DNA from: JAFEBO01 sp036392375
GTDB lineage: Bacteria > Planctomycetota > Phycisphaerae > Phycisphaerales > UBA1924
Length of the DNA: 62,542 nt
Direction: 5' to 3'
NCBI GenBank assembly: GCA_036392375.1
Contig: DASVYC010000090.1
Coordinates: 1 to 62,542, forward strand
Part shown: piece by piece, positions 46,392-55,621 of the stretch
How positions within the stretch are numbered: position 1 is the first letter of the stretch
Layout of the letters: every line of letters starts with the position of its first letter
Notes under the pieces: generated by a model
The model's database searches: none
The model's input: the letters and a program-made list of their open reading frames with translations, nothing else
What the model was told of the DNA's origin: nothing
Program-made: the position numbers and the translations under genes

Positions 46392-47948
46392 ATGAACATG
46401 TCGATCCGAGATGCGAGGGTGCGTGGCTGCGGGCTTTTGATGGTGGCGGTGTCCGTGCATGTGGCGTGCGGAGCGGGGGGCGGGGCGGCGGGCGGGTCAG
46501 TTGTGGGGACGGCGGGTGTTCCGACACTAGAGGAGCGCGCGGATTTCAAGGATCTTCCGGCTCGGTGGGCCGGGGTGATGGACCTGTTTGGCGTGCCGGG
46601 GATGGCGGTCGGGATCGTGAAGGACGGGCGGGTGTACGCGGCCCAGGCGTGGGGCGTGCGGGATGGCAAGGGCCACGCGCCGGACCTTGACACGAAGTTC
46701 TACATCGCGTCGATCACCAAGACGATGACGGCGACGGCGGTTGTGACGCTCGCGGCGGAGGGGACGCTGTCGCTTGATGATGCGGCGGTGAAGCACTTGC
46801 CGCGGTTTGCGTTGCCTGGTGGGGCGGCGAGCGGGGAGACGGGCGACATCACGATCCGTGATCTGCTCTCACATCGCAAGGGTGTGAACTGCGGCCAGGC
46901 GGTGCTGCTCGATGCGTACACGGGCGAGATCACCGATGATCGGTTCTTCGGGCTGCTGGCTCGGTACGGGGAGCGTGGGAACGCGCCGCGGTACACCAAC
47001 ACGCACTTCACGCTGCTGGGGCGCGTGATTGAGAATGCCACTGGCAATGCGTGGCAGAAGTCGCTGGAGACGCTGGTGCTGGGGCCTGTGGGGATGACGC
47101 GGACATCGGGGTTTGTGAGCGCTCGGGACGCGAACAGCGCGGCACCGATGCGGCGGACGGAGAAGGGGTTTGAGGAAGTGACGCCGTGGAAGACGGACGC
47201 GACGATGCACGCCGCGGGCGGGTTGGATTCGACGGCGCGGGACATGATGCGGTGGATTCAGGTGCACGTGAACGACGGAGCGATCGATGGGAAGCAGGTG
47301 TTCAAGCCCGGCGTGCTGGCGTCGATGACGAGGGTGGAGACCAGGCTCGACAAGCCGCAGGGTCAGCTGCGGATCGTGGAGGGATTCGGGCTGGCGTGGC
47401 AGGTGGGGACGTACAAGGGCACGCCGATGGCGTCGCACAGCGGCGGGTATGAGGGGGCGAGCGCGTATGTGGCGATGCTGCCGGAGAAGAAGAGCGGGTT
47501 TGTGGTGCTGATGAACGCGTCCGGGGCGGCGCGTGGGCTGGCGGATGTGATCGCGATCGATGTGCTGGAGCGGCTGGTGGAGTCGAAGGACGGGACGAGC
47601 GTGTACGACGCGTATGTCGAGCGGGCGAAGAAGGAGGCGTTCCGGCCGGCGACTCCGACGCGGGTGATCCGGGGCGAGGCGATCACGCCGCGGCTGCGTG
47701 CGGCGGTGGGCGCGTACACCAACGAGTTGTTCGGCACGCTGACGCTGGAAGTGGGGAAGGACGCGGCCGGGGAGCGATGGGGCGCGCGGCTGGGTGCGCT
47801 GCCGCTGGATGTGACGGCGGCGGAGAGCGGGTTCGCGGTGCCGCAGGGCTCGGACTTGGGGCCGGCGACGGGCGAGATCGGCGACAACATGGTGACGGTC
47901 AAGCAAGCGCGACTTGGGGATCTGGTCTTTACGCGGACCACGAAGTGA
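46392..47948 (+). CDS. serine beta-lactamase-like hydrolase
   Basis: A 518-residue exported member of the class C beta-lactamase/penicillin-binding family. Ser107 and Lys110 lie in SITK, Tyr199-x-Asn201 in RYTNTHF, and a third motif around SHSGGYEG. A signal peptide precedes (the Cys in HVACG could be a lipobox, though not an ideal one). The C-terminal 120 residues form an extra beta domain. Related proteins are esterases, peptidases or transpeptidases; not all hydrolyse beta-lactams. ATG at 46392 has GGGAG upstream. A cluster of GTGAAAC repeats follows the stop. Confidence 0.9.
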   Translation: MNMSIRDARVRGCGLLMVAVSVHVACGAGGGAAGGSVVGTAGVPTLEERADFKDLPARWAGVMDLFGVPGMAVGIVKDGRVYAAQAWGVRDGKGHAPDLDTKFYIASITKTMTATAVVTLAAEGTLSLDDAAVKHLPRFALPGGAASGETGDITIRDLLSHRKGVNCGQAVLLDAYTGEITDDRFFGLLARYGERGNAPRYTNTHFTLLGRVIENATGNAWQKSLETLVLGPVGMTRTSGFVSARDANSAAPMRRTEKGFEEVTPWKTDATMHAAGGLDSTARDMMRWIQVHVNDGAIDGKQVFKPGVLASMTRVETRLDKPQGQLRIVEGFGLAWQVGTYKGTPMASHSGGYEGASAYVAMLPEKKSGFVVLMNASGAARGLADVIAIDVLERLVESKDGTSVYDAYVERAKKEAFRPATPTRVIRGEAITPRLRAAVGAYTNELFGTLTLEVGKDAAGERWGARLGALPLDVTAAESGFAVPQGSDLGPATGEIGDNMVTVKQARLGDLVFTRTTK

Positions 47949-47976
47949 GCGGACGCACGTGCGTGGCACGTGCCGC

Positions 47977-48037
47977 GTGAAACACGGTGCGGCAGCAGTG
48001 AAACGCGGCGTTTCACGGTGTGTCTGATTCGTGAAAC
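47977..48037. repeat. cluster of GTGAAAC elements with a 19-base palindrome
   Basis: GTGAAAC occurs at 47977-47983, 47998-48004 and 48031-48037, and its complement at 48010-48016. The middle pair forms the perfect palindrome GTGAAACGCGGCGTTTCAC (47998-48016). It lies between the serine hydrolase and the prepilin-like gene and could be an operator, a terminator or degenerate parS half-sites. Confidence 0.6.
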
Positions 48038-48111
48038 TCGCCGCAGTTCGTCGATTCAGTGCTTCGATTCCGCGTCGTCGGCGTTACGCTGCGGAGGGAA
48101 GGAGCGCTGTG

Positions 48112-48906
48112 ATGTCGAGTCGCGAAACGGGTCGCCTGGTTGTTCGTGCGTTCACGTTGATCGAGCTCTTGGTCGCGATCGCGATCATCGCGGTGCTGAT
48201 CGGCTTGTTGCTGCCGGCATTGGGGCGGGCGCGGGACAACGCGCGAACGACCAAGTGTGCGGCGAATCTGCGGAGCATCGGGTCGGCGCTGACGATGTAC
48301 GCGTCTGATCGCAAGGGGAACTTCCCGCACTGGTCGGGCTGGCAGCACTGGGACAAGTTCGGCACGGCCGAAGACGGGAAGAACGGCGACGAGAAAGGCC
48401 CGGGCTGGACCGAGCAGATGCGGGCGTATCTGGACACGGTGGAGACCTACGCGGACCCATCGCGGCCGCGGGAGGAGGCGCCGTTCTGCTACTTCATGTC
48501 AGCGCGGTACACCTCGGCGCTCACGAAGAACACGATGTACACGAGTTTGAACGAGTCGCAGGTGTTGTTCAACTCGCAGTTCGTTTTCCTTGGGGACAGC
48601 AACCAGATGAACCTGTACGCCAAGCCGTACGGCAACAACCCGACCGGCCCGGACTGCGACCCCGACGACGCCAACCAGCCGGTGGTGTTCTTCGATGGCG
48701 AGCGGCCGGCGCATGCGCTGAAGCGAGGCGCCACCAGCGGCGAAAGCGGATCGAGTGGCGGCGGCGCGAGCGGTGCGGGCGTGGGAGGGCTGACGAACTT
48801 GCTGTTCCTCGACATTCATGCGGCGTCGTTCGCGGCGTATCAGCCGTCGGCGATGACGTGGAGAGGGCGGGAGTTCACGAATTGGAAGGATGCGAGGAAG
48901 GACTGA
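48112..48906 (+). CDS. prepilin-type N-terminal cleavage/methylation protein
   Basis: A 264-residue protein with a type IV pilin/pseudopilin N-terminus: short basic leader, then AFTLIELLVAIAIIAVLIGL with the Glu at +5, and LLPALGRARDNARTTKCAANL, the planctomycete DUF1559-like arrangement with an H-x-x-x-G start at residue about 10. The body has a Gly/Ser-rich loop (SGESGSSGGGASGAGVGG) and ends in DARKD. Such proteins are numerous in planctomycetes, and most have no tested role; assembly in a secretion-like fibre is possible. AAGGAG precedes the ATG. Confidence 0.9.
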   Translation: MSSRETGRLVVRAFTLIELLVAIAIIAVLIGLLLPALGRARDNARTTKCAANLRSIGSALTMYASDRKGNFPHWSGWQHWDKFGTAEDGKNGDEKGPGWTEQMRAYLDTVETYADPSRPREEAPFCYFMSARYTSALTKNTMYTSLNESQVLFNSQFVFLGDSNQMNLYAKPYGNNPTGPDCDPDDANQPVVFFDGERPAHALKRGATSGESGSSGGGASGAGVGGLTNLLFLDIHAASFAAYQPSAMTWRGREFTNWKDARKD

Positions 48907-48947
48907 AGAAGGCACTGGGCACGAGGAGGGGGTTCCCGCGTCTTTGA

Positions 48948-49022
48948 ACGAGCCCCGAGCGTGAGCGAGTGAGCGGCTTTGCACGCATCAAGGAGACCCA
49001 CTCGCTTACGCTCGGGGCTCGT
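48948..49022. repeat. 24-base inverted repeat (CACTCGCT...GGGGCTCGT family)
   Basis: The copy at 48948-48971 and the inverse copy at 48999-49022 are complementary over 24 bases with one mismatch, enclosing 27 bases. A single copy lies at 38046-38074. It sits between a prepilin-like gene and a downstream aminotransferase gene and would form a strong hairpin. Confidence 0.8.
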
Positions 49023-49056
49023 CAAGGCAGGTGTGGCCGCGGGTCTACGCTCCCCA

Positions 49057-50088
49057 ATGCCCTCCGTTTTCCTCAACGGTCAGTTCATCGATCGCGATAG
49101 CGCCACGGTTTCCGCGTTCGACGCGGCCATGCAGCACGGGGTCGGTTTGTTCGAGACCATGCTCGCGGTCAACAACGGCGGCGAGGTGAAGCCGGGGGAT
49201 GAGCTCTCTGCGGTCAGCGCCTGGGACGTGATCGATCTCGAGGCCCACCTGGATCGGTTGATCGTGTCGGCGCGGGAGTTGGGGTTGTCGGAGAGCCTGC
49301 GGGCGGGGGCCTTGGGCGAGGCGGTGAAGCGGACGGCGGCGCGGGCGAGCGCGGCGTATCCCGAGTCGCTGCGCTTGCGGGTGCGGCTCACGATCACCGG
49401 CGGGGACCTGAACCTTCTCGACAAGGCGCGGCATGTCCGTGATCCGAAGTCCAAAGAGGCGCTCGATCACCAGCCCACGCTCATCATCGCGGCCACGCCG
49501 GCGACGCAGTACCCCAACGAGATGTTCGATCGCGGCGTGATGGTGACCATCGCGGACTGGAAAGCCAATCCGCTCGATCACTTTCAGGGGCACAAGACCG
49601 TCAACTACTGGGCGCGGTTGCGGGAGCTGCAGATCGCGGCCAGCAAGCGCGCCGGCGAGGCACTGGTCTTCCAGGTCAGCAATCACCTCGCGGGCGGGTG
49701 CGTGAGCAACGTGATTCTGGTGAAGGATGGCGTGGCGATCACGCCGATTGCCAGGGGCGAGGAGTCGGAGGCCGCGGGGCACGAGGGGGTGGTGGGCGAT
49801 GTCGAGACCAGCGGCCGCGGGCGCGTGATCATGCCGAGCCCGGTGCTCCCTGGGATCACGCGGCGGTGGGCGCTGGACTGGTGTGCCGCGAACGACGTGG
49901 AGGTGGTGAAGCGGATGGTGTCGATCGACGACGTGCTGCACGCCGACGAGGTGCTGCTGACCAACTCGTCGTGGGGCGTGCTGCCGGTGGTGCAGGTCGA
50001 ATCGCACGGCATCGGGGCGGGTGAGCCGGGGACGCTGGGGGGTGAGCTGGTGCAGGCGTGGCGGGAGCGGACGGGGTTGGATGATTGA
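49057..50088 (+). CDS. class IV aminotransferase / aminodeoxychorismate lyase-like
   Basis: A 343-residue PLP enzyme of fold type IV, the family of branched-chain aminotransferase (IlvE), D-amino acid aminotransferase and aminodeoxychorismate lyase (PabC). MPSVFLNGQFIDRDSATVSAF opens as in the family, and the active-site lysine is in GHKTVNYW. Which reaction is catalysed cannot be told. The downstream half includes an inserted Gly/Glu loop (EESEAAGHEGVVG). A second member is at 61451-62479, more like IlvE, so this one may have a different substrate. No clear ribosome site before ATG 49057. Confidence 0.85.
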   Translation: MPSVFLNGQFIDRDSATVSAFDAAMQHGVGLFETMLAVNNGGEVKPGDELSAVSAWDVIDLEAHLDRLIVSARELGLSESLRAGALGEAVKRTAARASAAYPESLRLRVRLTITGGDLNLLDKARHVRDPKSKEALDHQPTLIIAATPATQYPNEMFDRGVMVTIADWKANPLDHFQGHKTVNYWARLRELQIAASKRAGEALVFQVSNHLAGGCVSNVILVKDGVAITPIARGEESEAAGHEGVVGDVETSGRGRVIMPSPVLPGITRRWALDWCAANDVEVVKRMVSIDDVLHADEVLLTNSSWGVLPVVQVESHGIGAGEPGTLGGELVQAWRERTGLDD

Positions 50089-50175
50089 GAGAGACGGGGA
50101 GTGGGGGCGATGAATGTTCCAACAGCGCTTGCGCCGTCGAGCCGGCGGATGATGGCGCCATGACGTCGCTGCGTG

Positions 50176-51030
50176 TTACGGGCAGATGAGGTCGTTGTAC
50201 GCGCTGGCGAAGATCACAAAGTCGGCGTCGTCGACGAAGCTGTCGCCATCGAAGTCGGCGGGGCAGCCGGCGTGGCGGTCGGAGAAGCCGCGGCCCGGGG
50301 GAGAAGGACAGATCAGTTCGTTGTACGCGGCGGCGAAGAGCACGAAGTCGGCGTCGTCTACGAATGTGTCGGCGTTGAGATCGCACGCGCACGCGAAGCC
50401 CTCGAAGAGCTCGAACTCGATCTCGTAGAACGCGGAGGAGGGTGCGGCGCCGGTCGCGGTGCTGGTCGATGTGTTCGCGATGAAGCGGAGGATGTAGTCA
50501 CCGGGCTCGAGGTTGTAAACTACGCCGTGGACGTGGTTGTGCTCGTAGCGGAAGATCTCGACGTTGTGACGGGTGTGGTGCTCGTGACGGACGAGCGTCG
50601 CGGAGCCCTGAGCGTTGCTCGATTGCGACTCGATCGAGTGCAGTTCGACGTGGTGCGGTTCGTCGAGTGAGAAGCGAATCTCGAGGCCCGACTCGGAGAT
50701 CGCGTTGGCATCGAGCAACGCGGGCGGCGCGGGCAGCGGCGAGAGATCGGACGCGGCGAAGCCGTTGGCGATGATCTGCGTGGGGGTGAGGAAGAGGTTG
50801 TAATCGGCCAGGGTGGTGAGCGTCACGCCGCCGGACGCGGGCGCGCCGGAGACCGAGCCGACGAAGGAGGGGTAGGCGCCGGTGGTCACCGTGTCGGTGA
50901 AGGGAAAGGCGCCCAGCGACGTGTGCAACTGGCTGTTGGCGTGGGCGCGGGGCGAAACGAGGGTGAAGTTCAGATCGGCGTGGGCGGCGGCGGCGATCAC
51001 AAGCGCGAGCGGGGCGACGAAACGGTGCAT
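50176..51030 (-). CDS. secreted protein with EF-hand-like C-terminal tag
   Basis: A 284-residue exported protein with signal peptide (1-18, AAAAHA). The body contains an unusual His-rich patch (RHEHHTRHNVEIF, EHNHVHG), perhaps metal binding. The C-terminus carries the paired tag CDLNADTFVDDADF and CPADFDGDSFVDDADF, ending NDLICP, as in three other proteins of this window. AAGGGA precedes the ATG at 51030. The longer frame upstream runs into the divergent gene. Function unknown. Confidence 0.8.
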   Translation of the reverse strand: MHRFVAPLALVIAAAAHADLNFTLVSPRAHANSQLHTSLGAFPFTDTVTTGAYPSFVGSVSGAPASGGVTLTTLADYNLFLTPTQIIANGFAASDLSPLPAPPALLDANAISESGLEIRFSLDEPHHVELHSIESQSSNAQGSATLVRHEHHTRHNVEIFRYEHNHVHGVVYNLEPGDYILRFIANTSTSTATGAAPSSAFYEIEFELFEGFACACDLNADTFVDDADFVLFAAAYNELICPSPPGRGFSDRHAGCPADFDGDSFVDDADFVIFASAYNDLICP

Positions 51031-51265
51031 GAACAATCCCTTCCTCTGTGGTCCGCGGCCGATCGACCAAAGCCGGGGTATCGACGCCGCAACAGACCGC
51101 AGCAGATGTCTTGTAGATCCAACGGGCTTGCGGCACCGGGTGCACTCCGCGTGGGAACGGGGCAAGTCTTCATGAGCCCGGCGCGGGAGCAACGGCGGTG
51201 ATGAGACGCTCGCACAAAGCCCGAACACTGGGTCTTTCTGCGGATGTCTCGCTATCCTCGGCGTG

Positions 51266-52981
51266 ATGCGTGAGATCTCGGCGGACAACGTGATCATCGG
51301 CGGCGGGGCGGGCGGGTTTGCCGCGGCGGTGGCGGCGTGCGAGAGTGGCAAGTCGGTGGTGATGACCGAGCCGACGGATTGGGTTGGCGGGCAGTTCACG
51401 AGTCAGGCCGTGCCGCCGGATGAGCATCGGTGGATTGAGGCCCAAGGTGGGGGCCCGATTGGGAATCGCAGCTATCTCGAGCTGCGGCGTGCGGTGCGGC
51501 GGTGGTATCGAGAGAATCGCTTGCTCACGCCGGCCGCGGCAGGGAATGAGCGGCTGAACGCGGGCAACGGGTGGGTGAGCCATTTGTGTGCTGAGCCGCG
51601 GGTGTGGCATGCGGTGATGATGGAAAAGCTGCGGCCGCATGTGGACGCGGGGCGGCTGACGCTGCTGCTCGAGCACGAGCCGGTGAAGGTTGAGATGAGC
51701 GGCGATCGGATCGATGCCGTGCATCTGCGCGGCACACGCGATGATGGCAGCACGGTGGTCGTCCGCGGCAAAGTCGTACTCGACGCGACGGAGACCGGAG
51801 ACCTGTACGAACTCGGCGGCATCGAGCACTTGATTGGCGCCGAGCACCAGAACGATTTCGGCGAGATGCACGGGCGGACGGATCGCGCGGACTGGCGCGA
51901 TCAGCAGGGCATCAGTTGGTGCTTCGCGCTCGAGCATCGGCCGGGCGAGAATCACACGATCACGAAGCCAGCGGGGTACGAGTGGTGGCGGTCATACGTG
52001 CCGACGATCTGCCGCGAACCGGGGCTCGCGGGCGCGGCGTGGCCGGGGACGCTGCTGTCGTGGACGGTGGCGAGCCACAACGAGGCGGGGAAGCACACGT
52101 TTCCGTTTGTGCCCTGGCCGCATGAGCCGCGGGATGGGGAATGGGAGATGTGGCGGTATCGACGGATCGTGGATCGGGCGATCTACCTCGAACAACAAGC
52201 AGCGCAACATCCCCCCCACCCCGACGTGTGCCTGGTGAACTGGGTGCAGATGGATTACTGGCAGCGGCCGCTGCTGGGCGTATCGGCGGCGGATCGCGCG
52301 CTGGCGCTGCGCGAGGCGCGGGAGCAGAGCTTGTGCCTCTTGTACTGGATGCAGACCGAGGCTCCGCGGCCGTCGGGTGTGGGCATGCGGGAAGGCGTGG
52401 GCTTTCCGGGCTTGAAGCTGCGTGGCGATGAATTGGGTACGAGCGACGGGTTTGCGAAGGCGGCGTACATCCGCGAGCCGCGGCGGCTGCTGGCGCGCAC
52501 GATGCTGAGTGAGGCGCATCTGGGGACCGAGCAGCGGCGCCGCGATGGCAAGCCGAACATGGACTTCGTGCCGCCGGGGATGAATGAGAAGACAGGGCGG
52601 CTGGGGATGGGCGAGGCGTTCAGCGACTCGATCGCGATCGGGCATTACACGCTGGATTTGCACCCGTCGTGCAGCGGTCGGAACTCGGTGTATGTGCCGG
52701 CGTCGCCGTATCGGATCCCGCTGGGCTCGCTGGTGCCGGTGCGGGTGGAGAACCTGATCGCGGCCGGCAAGGGGATCGGCGTGACGCATGTCGCGAATGG
52801 GTGTTCGCGGATGCACCACACGGAGTACGCGATCGGCGAAGCGGCGGGGGTGTTGGCGGCGGAGTGTGTGGAGAAGAGCCTCGCACCGGCCGGGGTGCAC
52901 GCGAGCGTGGAGCGGACGAAGATGCTGCAGGATCGGTTGGCGGCGCGGGGCGTGGCGATGCGGTGGCCGTGGGAGGGGTGA
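51266..52981 (+). CDS. FAD-dependent oxidoreductase
   Basis: A 571-residue flavoprotein. The FAD/NAD-binding motif is VIIGGGAGGFAAAVAACESG near the N-terminus; LDATETGD and the C-terminal GVTHVANGCSRMHHTEYAIG fit the FAD-dependent oxidoreductase group that includes fumarate reductase/succinate dehydrogenase-like and large-protein relatives common in planctomycetes. The substrate is not known. ATG at 51266 follows directly after a GTG at 51263. Divergent from the tagged secreted protein and about 235 bases away. Confidence 0.88.
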   Translation: MREISADNVIIGGGAGGFAAAVAACESGKSVVMTEPTDWVGGQFTSQAVPPDEHRWIEAQGGGPIGNRSYLELRRAVRRWYRENRLLTPAAAGNERLNAGNGWVSHLCAEPRVWHAVMMEKLRPHVDAGRLTLLLEHEPVKVEMSGDRIDAVHLRGTRDDGSTVVVRGKVVLDATETGDLYELGGIEHLIGAEHQNDFGEMHGRTDRADWRDQQGISWCFALEHRPGENHTITKPAGYEWWRSYVPTICREPGLAGAAWPGTLLSWTVASHNEAGKHTFPFVPWPHEPRDGEWEMWRYRRIVDRAIYLEQQAAQHPPHPDVCLVNWVQMDYWQRPLLGVSAADRALALREAREQSLCLLYWMQTEAPRPSGVGMREGVGFPGLKLRGDELGTSDGFAKAAYIREPRRLLARTMLSEAHLGTEQRRRDGKPNMDFVPPGMNEKTGRLGMGEAFSDSIAIGHYTLDLHPSCSGRNSVYVPASPYRIPLGSLVPVRVENLIAAGKGIGVTHVANGCSRMHHTEYAIGEAAGVLAAECVEKSLAPAGVHASVERTKMLQDRLAARGVAMRWPWEG

Positions 52982-53090
52982 GCGTGTCGAAACACGCCGG
53001 CCTCGCGCGGGGCCGTTTGGCGGTGCGCGAGGCCGGGGACGTGCTCATCGATTGTCCTGGCTTCGGCGTGAAGGCCGGAATAGAACGGGC

Positions 53091-53828
53091 CTACCGGCGA
53101 CGGCGGGCGACGACGAAGGAGGCGAGGCCGACCAGCGCCCACGGTCCGGGTGTGGGGCAGATCCCTTCTTCCATCGCCGAGGTGAGCGTTCCGGTGAAAC
53201 CGGCGCCCTGCATCGCGAGACCGGTCTCCGCGTTGAGCACAATCGGGCTGGTCGAGAAGAGGTAACCGGGGAGCGCGTCGCACAGCCCGTCGACGACGTT
53301 GAACTGTGTGCCCGGGTCGTAGACCGGCAAGCCGCCCCGGCTGGCGTAGTAGGTGAAGAGGTCCACGCTCCAGTAGATCTTGTCGACGGCCTGGCTGACG
53401 AAGCCGGATCGGAAGTCAAACTCTTTGAGGCCGTCCTGCTGGATCATGGTGTAGAAGCCGCTCATGTCGGACTGCCATGCGCTGCGGTGGCGTCGGATGG
53501 CTTCGATCCTGCCGAAGGAATCGCAGGACTGCTCGCCTTCGATGAAGCGAAAGCGGGTCCAGTGATCGACGTCTTCGGCGCCGTCGGGCGGTGTGATGGA
53601 CAGGTGTTCACAGAACGGCAACGTGTGTGTGGTGGGGTTTGGCATCGGATTGCCGTCGGCGTCCGTCCAGGTGACGGTCGTGTTGATCGTCCACCACCAC
53701 AGGAATGGGATGCGCCAATCGAAGTGCGGCTGCCAGCGCCAGTTCGGAGCCGCGGATGCGGACGTGGCCAACGCCCCGAGCAGGATGGCCGCGGCACCCG
53801 CGCGTTGGATGGTGTTGAGCTTGATCAT
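53091..53828 (-). CDS. PEP-CTERM-like secreted protein
   Basis: A 245-residue exported protein. Signal peptide to about residue 27 (ATSASA); Trp-rich start (WRWQPHFDWRIPFLWWW); C-terminus CPTPGPWALVGLASFVVA followed by RRRR. The body is not recognised. GGAGG precedes the ATG at 53828, which rules out the longer upstream frame. Convergent with the FAD oxidoreductase gene. It belongs with the tag class seen in the 41-44 kb cluster. Confidence 0.82.
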   Translation of the reverse strand: MIKLNTIQRAGAAAILLGALATSASAAPNWRWQPHFDWRIPFLWWWTINTTVTWTDADGNPMPNPTTHTLPFCEHLSITPPDGAEDVDHWTRFRFIEGEQSCDSFGRIEAIRRHRSAWQSDMSGFYTMIQQDGLKEFDFRSGFVSQAVDKIYWSVDLFTYYASRGGLPVYDPGTQFNVVDGLCDALPGYLFSTSPIVLNAETGLAMQGAGFTGTLTSAMEEGICPTPGPWALVGLASFVVARRRR

Positions 53829-54522
53829 GATGTGCCTCCTAATCCGGGCGCGGTGTGGATCGATAGCGCCCGGCGTGCCGGCGGCGCGTGTGCGCACCGA
53901 GCGCGCGTCGCCGCTCGGCCGGTCCGGGATTCCGAGATGCACCGCCCGCACGGCAACAAGCACGGAAACCGTCTCGCGGGAGGCGTTCTCGGAGTGCATC
54001 GGGATCAAGGCGGCGTGGGGCGGGACGGCGTCCGCGCCGCGGATGCTGCGCGTGTCACGCCGGCGCGGGAGCCGCGTAGGAATGGTCGCGGCGTGTTGGG
54101 GGCGTGCGACGCGCAGCGGATGTCGGAACGAGGCGCATGGGAGGCTTGGCTCTTTCGTCACGCGATGCGGCGGGAGCGTGGTCGAGGCCGGAGGAACGTG
54201 AGTGCCTGGCGGCCGCCACGCGGGCGGGCTGCGTGCGAGCAGCATGACTCGCCGCATCGCTCTCTATGTCAATGTACCACACCCGGCGGCGTGTTCGTAC
54301 CAATCGGACAGGCCGCACGGGACTTTGGCGAGATTGTGGTGCGACTCGGTGCGCGGTCGTGCGAACGCGGGTTGAACAGTGGTGCGTCGGTGCGCGGATG
54401 GCGCGCCACGAGGGTCGCTCGTTGAAAACGAGACTGCGTAGCAAGGAAATGTTGCGACATCCGACGACGCGGACGCATGCCAACAGATGCCTTGCGAGGG
54501 AGCTTCGCGCGAGCGTCGGGAG
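53829..54522. other. intergenic region
   Basis: About 690 bases upstream of the PEP-CTERM-like gene. Open frames here look like chance frames without ribosome sites. I see no tRNA, repeat or clear promoter in it. Confidence 0.4.
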
Positions 54523-55137
54523 CTACGGGGTCGGGATGCTGGCGAGCGCGGCGTCGAGGGAGCGCCAGATGGGGTGCGAGGGCGGCTGCGGGCTGAGCTG
54601 GATCCGCACTAAGGAGCGAGGGACGGATTTGGTGGTGGTTGAAGAGGCGGGGTGTGGAGCGGTTTGGATTAGGACGCGGAGCGTGATGGGCTTGAAGGTG
54701 GCGAAGGCGTCGGTGAGGTGCATCGTGGCTTCGTAGCGGTTTGTGGTGGTTGGCAGGATGTCGATGCGAGCGGGTTCGAGCTGAGGGCTTGGGTGCGTGG
54801 CTTGACCGGCGGCGAAGGTGGCCATCAGGCCGTTGTAGTACTTTTCGAGGAGCACGCGGAGGCGCGCGGCGTCGGGCACGGGCTCGTCGATCGACATGAT
54901 GAAGGCGTAGGACCAGAAACCCTCGGCGTCGGGCGTTCGCCAGCCGGGAGCAAAGCGGAGCGACTCGGAGCCGGAGGGCAGATCGGGCGCGAAGCCGGGC
55001 GGGAGTGCGAAGGTCTCGGAGGCCCAGCCTTCGAGTGAGATCGGCAGGGGTTGGGCGTGGTCTGGTGTGTTGGCGTGGCGCTGCGTGCAGGCGGAGAGTG
55101 GGAAGAGGAGGAGGATGGCGAGAGTGCGGAACTGCAT
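54523..55137 (-). CDS. lipoprotein of unknown function
   Basis: A 204-residue protein with an N-terminal hydrophobic segment ending FPLSACTQ, a probable lipobox. The mature region includes ALPPGFAPDLPSGSESLRFA and a helical segment (DAARLRVLLEKYYNGLMATF), with no family recognised. ATG at 55137 starts the signal; the longer frame upstream is not supported. It stands alone between two non-coding regions. Confidence 0.72.
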   Translation of the reverse strand: MQFRTLAILLLFPLSACTQRHANTPDHAQPLPISLEGWASETFALPPGFAPDLPSGSESLRFAPGWRTPDAEGFWSYAFIMSIDEPVPDAARLRVLLEKYYNGLMATFAAGQATHPSPQLEPARIDILPTTTNRYEATMHLTDAFATFKPITLRVLIQTAPHPASSTTTKSVPRSLVRIQLSPQPPSHPIWRSLDAALASIPTP

Positions 55138-55621
55138 GGTGGTGTGGGATGCTGCGACGTTGGTCTGCGTGGGTTCTTTGGAGTGGTTTGGGGGGCGAGC
55201 TTCGGAACGATGTGGAGTGCGCGCCGTGGGGCTTGGGTTCAATGAGCGAGGCGGGACCGCGCGGTTGCATCGACGGCGCTTGGTGCAGGACTGCGCACGG
55301 AACGTGGGCACCCGGGCGGGGTTTCCGGTTGTTCGCGGGCGATTCGCGGGACGGGTGGGTGTCGCGGAATCGCTGGGATGTGCAGAAACCCAGACGCGTG
55401 ATCGGTGGCTTGGTCCGCGGCCTTTGACCCGAATCGCGCCGCGGGTTCAGAACACAAGCGGTGGCATGATGAACGTCGCGGCCTGTATATGTCATTACTT
55501 TCTGAAATAGTGCAACTCCGCCCCTTCCCCGGCGTAGCTGCTTGATCACGCGGAAACGCGCGGGCAACAGCGACGGGCGTCGCGGGCCGGGACAGTTCAT
55601 CCACTTTTCAGGAGTCTCTGC
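55138..55621. other. intergenic region
   Basis: About 480 bases between divergent genes. It must contain their promoters, but I see no convincing pair of boxes and no gene. Confidence 0.4.

Noticed and set aside
48948..49022. CRISPR-like repeats
   Set aside because: Only one inverted pair, no regular spacing, no cas gene.
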